A stretch of 64,000 nt of DNA, from positions 13,862 through 77,861 of the forward strand of contig JACKHP010000020.1 in NCBI GenBank assembly GCA_020638905.1, written 5' to 3'. Both the position numbers and the translations under genes were made by a program. This DNA is from Planctomycetota bacterium. Lineage in GTDB: Bacteria > Planctomycetota > B15-G4. Under the pieces are notes generated by a model. That model did no database searches and had not been told where the DNA came from. It saw only the letters and a list, made by a program, of their open reading frames with translations. Positions 58,211-64,000 of the stretch are shown one piece after another (position 1 is the first letter of the stretch; the number at the start of each line of letters is the position of its first letter).

Positions 58211-59022
58211 GGCCGTCGATGCGCGGCGCCCCCGACACGGCGCTGAAGAAGCTGCGTCCGTTCGCGCTGCCGATCGTGGCCCTCGTGCTGGCGCTCTCGC
58301 TGCTGCGGAAGGACTTCGACGTCGACGACGTGCGCGCGGCCCTGGCCGACGGGGATCCCGAACGGGCGCTCGAGCTGCTGTCGAGCGCGCGCGAAGGCGA
58401 CCTGATCGAGCCGCTCGTCACGAACGTCTGGATGACCGCCGGCCAGCGCGCCTCGCGGCTGGCCGCCCTGCGCGCGCGTCCCGCCGACGAGCGCTCCGAG
58501 GCGCTCGACGCGCCGACCCTCGTGGCACCGCGCGGCGAGTACCGCGCGCCGCCGACGACGCTGCGCCTGCGCGAGGCGCTCGACCGTCCGGTGCGGGTGG
58601 CGCTGCACGGCGTCGAGCTGGGGCTCGACATGACGACCGTCGACGTCCCGGCAGGGGCGCTCGAGGCGCCGATCGGCGTGACGGTCCTGGCGGGCACGAC
58701 GGTCTCGCTGACGCTCACCGCGGCCGACGACTCGCTCATGCCGGCCCTGGCCTGGTTCCGCACGCTCGACGCCGAGCGCGCGCGCCTCGTCGGCATCGTC
58801 CTCGCGACGGCCGAGGAGATCGCCGGCGACGATGCGCGCGCCGACGCGCTGCTGACCGGCATCGTGGCCCTCGACTACAGCCTGCTCGACGAGGCGCTGA
58901 CGCGACTGCGTCCCCTGCTCGCCGACCCCGACTACGGACGCCTCGCGCGCGAGCTGTGCGTCATCGCGCTCGACGCCCAGGGTCTCGACGCCAGCGCGCT
59001 CGCGCTGCTCGACGGGGGTTGA
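58207..59022 (+). CDS. membrane-anchored protein of unknown function
   Basis: 271 aa. A basic start and one membrane helix (FALPIVALVLALSLLRK, residues 17-33) are followed by a helical segment resembling a TPR unit (VRAALADGDPERALELLSSA), an Ig-like or beta section (PVRVALHGVELGLDMTTVDV, GVTVLAGTTVSLTLTAADDS) and a final helical part. No family recognised. It is translationally coupled to the homocysteine methyltransferase gene, though a functional link is not evident. Confidence 0.6.
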   Translation: MRPSMRGAPDTALKKLRPFALPIVALVLALSLLRKDFDVDDVRAALADGDPERALELLSSAREGDLIEPLVTNVWMTAGQRASRLAALRARPADERSEALDAPTLVAPRGEYRAPPTTLRLREALDRPVRVALHGVELGLDMTTVDVPAGALEAPIGVTVLAGTTVSLTLTAADDSLMPALAWFRTLDAERARLVGIVLATAEEIAGDDARADALLTGIVALDYSLLDEALTRLRPLLADPDYGRLARELCVIALDAQGLDASALALLDGG

Positions 59023-59028
59023 GCGGAC

Positions 59029-59904
59029 TCACCCCTCCCGCTCGGAGTACGCGCGCAGAATGCGGTGGCAGCGTTCGCCGAGCGCCGTCTCGTGCTCGCG
59101 CGCGGCGAGATTGAGCAGGTTGCGCAACGTGCGCACGAGCATCTCGGCGTCGGACGCGTCGAGCGCGGTCAGGTCGGACGACGGGAAGCCCTGCATCTCG
59201 AGGAACTGCTTCCAGAAGTCCTCGTCGCTGGTCTGGCCGGAGTGGAACGGGTCGAGCACGAGCAGGCCGTCGGGCAGGTCGTAGCGCACGAGCATGTGGC
59301 CCGGCATGCCGACGCCCACGATCGGCACGCCCAGGCGACGTCCCACGAGCACCCAGGCGATGCACAGCGGCAGCGGCATGCCGCGCCGGTGCGACGTGAC
59401 CCCGTGCAGCAGAGCATCGGCCAGGCGTGCGTGCTGGAACGGGACACCCTGCAGGCCGTGCTCGTCGACCAGCACCCGACGCAGCGCGCGCAGCACCGCC
59501 TCGGAGTCGCGCTGGCCGTCGAGCAGCTCGTCGACGCGCACCGCCATGGCATCGAGCGCGGCGGTCACCCCGGACGGTGCGGGTCCGCCGTCGACGAGGC
59601 GTCCGAGCAGGATCGACCCGCGCTCGAGGTCGGGCTCGCCGCGCAGCATCAGGAGCACCTCGCGTTCGACGAAGGGTCCGTCGATCTCGGCCAGGATGCG
59701 CCGCAGCAGCCGATGCACGTCGCCGGACGCCCCCGCCAGCGCCGCGAGCAGCATGGGCCGCGCGCCGTCGCCGGCCCCGATGAGCGCCTCGCGGCAACGC
59801 GCCACGATCTCCTCGTTCGCGTCGCTGAGCAACGCGATCATGCCGCCGATCTGCCCCTCGCCCGCCGGCGGACGCGCCCCCGACGACCGCGTCGTGTCGG
59901 TCAT
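59029..59904 (-). CDS. SirB1-like transglutaminase-core protein
   Basis: 291 aa. HEAT-like N-terminal part (EEIVARCREALIGAGDGARP), then the SirB1 core: LRALRRVLVDEHGLQGVPFQ, RRGMPLPLCIAWVLVGRRLG, VPIVGVGMPGHMLVRYDLPD and LLVLDPFHSGQTSDEDF. The block RRGxPLxLxxxxxxVxxRLGxxxxGVxxPGHFLVR is that of transglut_core2/SirB1 proteins, here with a Cys in PLPLC that could be the nucleophile, and His in PGHML. Cellular role unknown. It starts 34 nt from the end of the methyltransferase gene, same strand. Confidence 0.82.
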   Translation of the reverse strand: MTDTTRSSGARPPAGEGQIGGMIALLSDANEEIVARCREALIGAGDGARPMLLAALAGASGDVHRLLRRILAEIDGPFVEREVLLMLRGEPDLERGSILLGRLVDGGPAPSGVTAALDAMAVRVDELLDGQRDSEAVLRALRRVLVDEHGLQGVPFQHARLADALLHGVTSHRRGMPLPLCIAWVLVGRRLGVPIVGVGMPGHMLVRYDLPDGLLVLDPFHSGQTSDEDFWKQFLEMQGFPSSDLTALDASDAEMLVRTLRNLLNLAAREHETALGERCHRILRAYSEREG

Positions 59905-59938
59905 CGCGCCGCTCCGGACGCCCCCCCGCGGACGCGGG

Positions 59939-60676
59939 TCAACGCGGCTTCTCGAGCAGCACGAGCCGACGCGTGCGTCCCTCGGCGTGGGGACGTCCGT
60001 CGTAGTCGCCGTACTGCGCCTCGTAGCGCAGCCCCGCGCGCATCGCGAAGGCAGCCAGCTCGCCCTCGTCGAACAGGCGCACCGACTCGTGCCAGCGGCG
60101 CGGCGCCTCGCCGGGACGCATGAGGCACAGGTGCTTCTCGACGCGCCGCGCCTCGGCGTCGATGAAGCGCTCGATCTCGACCACGGCCGTGTCGATCACG
60201 TCGACGCTCTGCGGCACGAGGTTGCGCGCGACCGTCTCGCGGTCCATCAGGTCGAGCAGCGCCCGCCCGCCGGGGACGAGCACGCGCGCGATCTCGTCGA
60301 GGGTGCGCTGGTGGTCGCGGTCGTCGGCGAAGTAGCCGAACGACGAGAACAGGCACGTGACCGAGTCGAACGACCAGTCGCGGAACGGGACCGCGCGCAT
60401 GTCGGCGCGCACGGTGCGCAATCCGCGCGCGCGGCTCCTCTGCACGAGGTCGGCGGACAGGTCGAGGCAGGTCACGTGACAGCCGTCGGCCGCGAAGGCC
60501 TCGCTGTGCCGTCCCGCGCCGGAGGCCAGGTCGAGCAGACGTCCTCGGCGCGGGTCGTGGCGCAGCAGACCGAGCGCGCCCTTGACCTCGCGGGCCGCCG
60601 TCGCGTCGTCGCGATGGGCGTACACCTCGAGGTAATCCGCTCGGAAGGCGTCGACGTACCACGGTGTCTGCGGCAT
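59939..60676 (-). CDS. class I SAM-dependent methyltransferase
   Basis: 245 aa from ATG 60676 (MPQTPWYVDAF). Motif I RLLDLASGAGRHSEAFA, motif post-I VTCLDLSADLVQRSRARGL, VRADMRAVPF and SFDSVTCLFSSFGYFADDRD, then the LDEIARVLVPGGRALLDLMD helix. The C-terminal text with RRLVLLEKPR is common to small unclassified methyltransferases acting on small molecules. An ATG at 60685 exists, but a TGCTACGAT promoter element overlaps it and ends 7 nt before 60676, so the shorter protein is taken. Substrate unknown. Confidence 0.85.
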   Translation of the reverse strand: MPQTPWYVDAFRADYLEVYAHRDDATAAREVKGALGLLRHDPRRGRLLDLASGAGRHSEAFAADGCHVTCLDLSADLVQRSRARGLRTVRADMRAVPFRDWSFDSVTCLFSSFGYFADDRDHQRTLDEIARVLVPGGRALLDLMDRETVARNLVPQSVDVIDTAVVEIERFIDAEARRVEKHLCLMRPGEAPRRWHESVRLFDEGELAAFAMRAGLRYEAQYGDYDGRPHAEGRTRRLVLLEKPR

Positions 60677-60683
60677 GGGATCC

Positions 60684-60692
60684 ATCGTAGCA
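60684..60692 (-). promoter_or_regulatory. extended -10 element of the methyltransferase gene
   Basis: Minus strand TGCTACGAT: TACGAT at 60684-60689 and TGC at 60690-60692; 7 nt to ATG 60676, so the mRNA is probably leaderless. Confidence 0.5.
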
Positions 60693-60793
60693 ACGCGCCG
60701 GGGGGGATGCTCAGACGTCGGGGGACGGGACCCGCCGGTGTGCGCGTCGGGCGATCAGGAGTCGAGGCCGGACCCGACGGCCAGCCTCCTGGT

Positions 60794-61723
60794 TCAGCTC
60801 CCGCCGGCGGACTCGGCCCGGGCCGCCTGGCGCCAGAGCGCCTCCATCTCGTCGAGCGTGGCGTCGTGCAGGCGCGCGCCCAGGCCGCGCTCGACGTGCG
60901 CGAAGCGCCGCCGGAACTTGGCGATCGTGCGCCGCAGGGCCAGCTCGGGATCGATCCGGTGCTTGCGCGCCACGTTGACCGCGGCGAAGAGCACGTCGCC
61001 GAGCTCGTCCTCGAGCCGCTCGTGGGCGCCCGCTCCGGACGTCGCGTCGCCCGCGGACGACTCGCCGGCGCCGGTCGCCCGGCTCGCCGCGCGGCTGACC
61101 TCGGCCAGCTCGTCGACCTCTTCGCGCAGCTTGTCGAGCGCGCCGGCGGCGTCGGGCCAGTCGAAGCCGGTGCGCGCGGCCTTCTCGCCCAGCCGCAGCG
61201 CGAGCAGCAGCGCGGGCAGCCCCGACGGGACGCCGTGGAGCGCGCTCTCCTGCCCCTCGCGCTCCTTGGCCTTGCTCGCGTTCCACGAGGCCAGCGCGGA
61301 GTCCGCGTCGTCGGCCTGCACGTTTCCGAACACGTGCGCGTGCCGGCGCACGAGCTTGGTCGCGATCCCGGTCGCCACGGCGGACAGGTCGAAACGTCGC
61401 TCCTGCTCGGCGATGCGCGCCATGAGCAGCACGTTCATGAGCACGTCGCCGAGCTCCTCGGTGACGTGCGCGTCGTCACGCTCGGCCACGGCCTCGGCCG
61501 TCTCGGCCGCCTCCTCGAGCAGGTTCGCGACCATCGAGTCGAGGCTCTGGCTCCTGTCCCACGGACAGCCGTCGTCGTCGCGCAGGCGGAAGACCACGCC
61601 CAGCAGCTCGGACAGGCGCTCGACCGCGTGTGCCTCGGACGCCGCGCGCGCGGCCCCGAGCTCGCGCGCCAGCGACGCGTGGTCTCGGCCGTCCCACGGG
61701 ACGCGCGACGCGGCGTCGCTCAT
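60794..61723 (-). CDS. mazG: nucleoside triphosphate pyrophosphohydrolase MazG
   Basis: 309 aa with both MazG domains. Domain 1: GCPWDRSQSLDSMVANLLEE, AAETAEAVAERDDAHVTEEL, GDVLMNVLLMARIAEQ and KLVRRHAHVFGNV. Domain 2: REEVDELAEV with LEDELGDVLFAAVNVARKHR and FRRRFAHVERGL. The EExxE...ExxD metal sites are kept in both. A linker rich in Ala, Gly and Ser (about residues 220-235) is an insertion in domain 2. Removes aberrant or excess NTPs, or lowers ppGpp as in E. coli. Its ATG overlaps the lipB stop. Confidence 0.92.
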   Translation of the reverse strand: MSDAASRVPWDGRDHASLARELGAARAASEAHAVERLSELLGVVFRLRDDDGCPWDRSQSLDSMVANLLEEAAETAEAVAERDDAHVTEELGDVLMNVLLMARIAEQERRFDLSAVATGIATKLVRRHAHVFGNVQADDADSALASWNASKAKEREGQESALHGVPSGLPALLLALRLGEKAARTGFDWPDAAGALDKLREEVDELAEVSRAASRATGAGESSAGDATSGAGAHERLEDELGDVLFAAVNVARKHRIDPELALRRTIAKFRRRFAHVERGLGARLHDATLDEMEALWRQAARAESAGGS

Positions 61724-62412
61724 CGCGCCTCTCCGTACGCGAGCCCGTCGCCGCCCGCGTGCGCGACGTCCTCGTGTTCGCGGAAGGGCTCCAGCGTGCG
61801 GTCGAGGGCGCGCGCCAGTTCGTCGACGACCACCTCGCGCGTCGGAGTGCGCTCGTCGCCCAGCTCGCGGCGCACCGAGGTCATGACCTCGGCGCCGAAA
61901 CCGCACGGCCTGATCGCCTCGAAGTGCGACAGGTCGGGATCGAGGTTGAGCGCCAGCCCGTGCCAGGTGACCCAGCGACGCGCGGCCACGCCGATCGAGG
62001 CGAGCTTGCGGCGCCCGAAGTCGATCCATACGCCGGTGGCGCCCTCGCGGCGCTCGCCGGGCAGCCCGATCATCGCCAGGGCGTCGAGGCAGGCCTGCTC
62101 GAGCGCCCGCATGTAGGCGTGCAGGTCGCGCCGTCCCTCGGCCAGCTTCACGATCGGATAGGCCACAACCTGCCCGGGGCCGTGGTAGGTGGCCTCGCCG
62201 CCGCGTTCGACCTCGACCACGTCGAAGCGCTCGTCGACCAGGAAGCCCTCGTGCGTGCCACGTCCCGTGGTGACGATCGGGTCGTGCTCGCAGAACAGCA
62301 CGACGTCGCCGCACCCGCCGCGGTGGCGACACTCCACGAGCTCCCGCTGGACGTCCCAGGCCCGCGCGTACGGGACGCGTCCCAGATCGCGGAACTCCAG
62401 CGGCGCGCGCAT
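61720..62412 (-). CDS. lipB: octanoyl-[ACP]:protein N-octanoyltransferase LipB
   Basis: 230 aa. Moves octanoyl groups from acyl carrier protein to the lipoyl domains of 2-oxoacid dehydrogenases and glycine cleavage H protein. Seen: VVEVERGGEATYHGPGQVVA, YPIVKL, GVWIDFGRRKLASIGVAARR with Lys136, HGLALNLDPDLSHFEAIRPC with the catalytic Cys170. It follows lpdA by one base gap and overlaps mazG, so lipoylation and lipoamide oxidation are in one operon. LipA is not in the window. Confidence 0.94.
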   Translation of the reverse strand: MRAPLEFRDLGRVPYARAWDVQRELVECRHRGGCGDVVLFCEHDPIVTTGRGTHEGFLVDERFDVVEVERGGEATYHGPGQVVAYPIVKLAEGRRDLHAYMRALEQACLDALAMIGLPGERREGATGVWIDFGRRKLASIGVAARRWVTWHGLALNLDPDLSHFEAIRPCGFGAEVMTSVRRELGDERTPTREVVVDELARALDRTLEPFREHEDVAHAGGDGLAYGEAR

Positions 62413-62413
62413 C

Positions 62414-63871
62414 TCAGTGCGCCGCCGCGGGCCTGGGCTTCGACCCGGGTGCGCCCTTCTCGGGCGGCACGAAGATGTGGATCGCGTGTCCCTCGACCAC
62501 GTGCGCCGCCTCCATGAACGTCTCGGAGAGCGTCGGGTGCGGGTGCACCGTGAGCCCGATGTCCGCCACGGTGGCGCCCATCTCGATCGCGAGCGCAGCC
62601 TCGCTGATCAGGTCGGACGCCTCGTGCCCCACGACGTGGACGCCGAGCAGCGTGTCGTCCTTCGCGTCGGCCACGAACTTCACGAAGCCGTCGGGGTGGT
62701 TCGTCGAGAGCGCCCGTCCGTTGGCGCCGAACGGGAACTGTCCGGTGCGCACGTCGTGGCCCGCGTCGCGGGCCTGCTGCTCGCTCAGTCCGACCGTCGC
62801 GATCTCGGGGTCGGTGAAGATCGCCGACGGCATGCACTTCACGTCGAGCGTCACGTCGAGCCCGGCCATCACCTCGGCCGCCACCATGGCCTCCTTGCTC
62901 GCCTTGTGCGCGAGGTACGGAGCGCCGATCAGGTCTCCGATGGCGAAGATCGCCTTGTTCGTGCTGCGAAGCTGGTCGTCGACCTTCACGTGCCCGCGCG
63001 CGTCGAGCTCGACGCCCACCTTCTCGAGCCCCAGTCCCTTGCTGTTGGGACGGAAGCCCACGGCCACGAGCACCTTGTCGACGGGGATGCGCTGCTCGCC
63101 CTTCTTCGTGACGATCACCGCCTCGGCCGACGCTCCCTTCTTCTCGAGCTTCGTCACCTTCGAGCCCGTGAGCACGGTCATCTTGCGCTTCTTCATGCCG
63201 CGTGCGACGACCTTGACGAGCTCGGGGTCGACCCCCATCAGGATCTCGTCGGCCAGCTCGACGATGGTCACCTGCGCGCCGAGCTTGGCCATGTAGGTGC
63301 CGATCTCGCAGCCCACGATGCCGCCGCCCACCACCAGGAAGTGCCTCGGGATCTCGGTCAGGTCGAGCGCCTCCTTGGCCGAGAGCGTGAGCTTGCCGTC
63401 GATCTCGAGACCAGGAAGCTGCACCACGCTGGCGCCGGTGGCCAGCAGCGTCTGCTGCGTGCGCACCACGACCTCGCCCTGCGCCGTCTCGACCGAGATC
63501 GTCGTGGCGTCGACGAACGTCGCGTCGCCCTTCAGCGCCTCGACCCCGTTGCGCTTGAACAGCTCGGCGATGCCGCCCGTGAGCCGCTGGACGATGCCGT
63601 CCTTCCAGCTCTTGAGCCGGCCCATGTCGACCGACACGCCGGTCACCGTGATGCCCATCGTGTCGGCCTTGCCGATGGTCTCGACGAGCGACGAGGCCGC
63701 GATCATGGCCTTGCTGGGGATGCAGCCCCAGTTCAGGCACACGCCGCCGATCTCGGCCCGGTCGACGCAGATCACCTTCTTGCCGAGCTGGGCGAGGCGG
63801 ATGGCGGCCACGTAGCCACCGGGTCCGGCGCCGATCACGACGGCGTCGGCGGTCTTGGCTTGCTGCGACAT
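62414..63871 (-). CDS. lpdA: dihydrolipoyl dehydrogenase
   Basis: 485 aa. E3 flavoenzyme that reoxidises dihydrolipoamide of pyruvate or 2-oxoglutarate dehydrogenase using FAD and NAD. FAD motif AVVIGAGPGGYVAAIRLAQLG, redox pair Cys45/Cys50 in GGVCLNWGCIPSKAM, NAD motif FLVVGGGIVGCEIGTYMAKLG, FAIGDLIGAPYLAHKA and the active-site base region VHPHPTLSETFMEAAH. Start MSQQAKTADAVVIGAG at 63871. It ends with a Pro/Ala/Lys tail. Likely downstream of E2-type genes beyond the window edge. Confidence 0.95.
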   Translation of the reverse strand: MSQQAKTADAVVIGAGPGGYVAAIRLAQLGKKVICVDRAEIGGVCLNWGCIPSKAMIAASSLVETIGKADTMGITVTGVSVDMGRLKSWKDGIVQRLTGGIAELFKRNGVEALKGDATFVDATTISVETAQGEVVVRTQQTLLATGASVVQLPGLEIDGKLTLSAKEALDLTEIPRHFLVVGGGIVGCEIGTYMAKLGAQVTIVELADEILMGVDPELVKVVARGMKKRKMTVLTGSKVTKLEKKGASAEAVIVTKKGEQRIPVDKVLVAVGFRPNSKGLGLEKVGVELDARGHVKVDDQLRSTNKAIFAIGDLIGAPYLAHKASKEAMVAAEVMAGLDVTLDVKCMPSAIFTDPEIATVGLSEQQARDAGHDVRTGQFPFGANGRALSTNHPDGFVKFVADAKDDTLLGVHVVGHEASDLISEAALAIEMGATVADIGLTVHPHPTLSETFMEAAHVVEGHAIHIFVPPEKGAPGSKPRPAAAH

Positions 63872-63959
63872 GGGGACTCCGTTCGGTGCGCCGTCGTCCG
63901 GACGGCGCGTGATGCGGTGACAGATGCCGACGGCGCGACGGACGTGACGCGCCGCGCGT

Positions 63960-64000
63960 TCACAGCGGGAACGCGCCCTCGGCGGTGCCGTCCATGCTCT
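63960..64000 (-). CDS. 3' end of an upstream gene, partial
   Basis: The minus-strand frame ending at TGA 63960-63962 reads SMDGTAEGAFPL before the stop and continues past the window edge. It lies 88 nt upstream of lpdA on the same strand, where a pyruvate or 2-oxoglutarate dehydrogenase E2 gene would often be found. The twelve residues are too few to identify; other frames at the edge are also open. Confidence 0.25.
   Translation of the reverse strand, partial: SMDGTAEGAFPL

Noticed and set aside
1..64000. tRNA, rRNA, insertion sequences, prophage genes
   Set aside because: Intergenic gaps were read for T-loop-like GTTCGAATC text, transposase DDE motifs and phage structural genes; nothing convincing was found.

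Overview
This is a GC-rich chromosomal window that looks like a planctomycete (Planctomycetota) genome. I infer this from gene content: a coupled DUF1800/DUF1501 pair, several sulfatase-fold lipoproteins, an ECF sigma factor of the TIGR02999 kind, a kinase-linked second ECF sigma factor, and many secreted proteins of unknown function. I see no rRNA, tRNA, CRISPR array, prophage or insertion sequence. Coding density is high, and most genes lie in short operons with ATGA or GTGA start/stop overlaps.

Layout. 1-6.3 kb: end of a probable larC, larE, two secreted unknowns and the DUF1800-DUF1501 pair. 6.3-14.3 kb: a small molybdopterin-fold protein, then a complete ISC iron-sulfur operon (Rrf2 regulator, IscS, IscU, IscA, HscB, HscA, IscX) running into a thioesterase and a sulfatase-fold protein. 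14.3-22.3 kb: M61 peptidase, plsY-gpsA, a second sulfatase-fold lipoprotein, a QueD-like enzyme, a small unknown protein and a second A-type Fe-S carrier. 22.3-27.6 kb: a large degenerate-SIR2/STAND NTPase with an RGG-like tail, PPi-type phosphofructokinase, DUF4870 and CBS proteins. 28-31.4 kb: a beta-barrel protein, an NHL propeller and repeat-bearing intergenic DNA. 31.4-36.6 kb: enoyl-CoA hydratase, DUF547 and two genes that I read as selenoprotein genes. 36.6-43.5 kb: a stretch where five genes carry apparent frameshifts, mixed with intact ClpP, radical SAM and ankyrin genes. 43.6-53.1 kb: sigma factor, STAS, antiporter, sirtuin, M16-like peptidase, Ser/Thr kinase, sigma factor, DUF2017 and ClpS. 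53.1-64 kb: secreted proteins, M1 aminopeptidase, homocysteine methyltransferase, methyltransferase, MazG, LipB and lipoamide dehydrogenase.

The most notable result is the pair of candidate selenoprotein genes at 33197-34021 (GrdB-like, motif UxxC) and 35964-36584 (AhpD-like, motif CxxU). In each, an in-frame UGA replaces one Cys of the family CxxC motif, homology continues past the UGA in the same frame, and a hairpin sits at a suitable distance downstream. The first hairpin has a GGUCU apical loop like the E. coli fdhF SECIS. Other leads are the degenerate SIR2-STAND-RGG protein, three sulfatase-fold proteins that all have Thr at the formylglycine position, a kinase with sixteen perfect glycine pentapeptides, and a recurring TGCTAnnnT promoter element that often sits 6-7 nt from the start codon (leaderless mRNAs).

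All family assignments are by eye from motifs and remembered family patterns; no database search was run.
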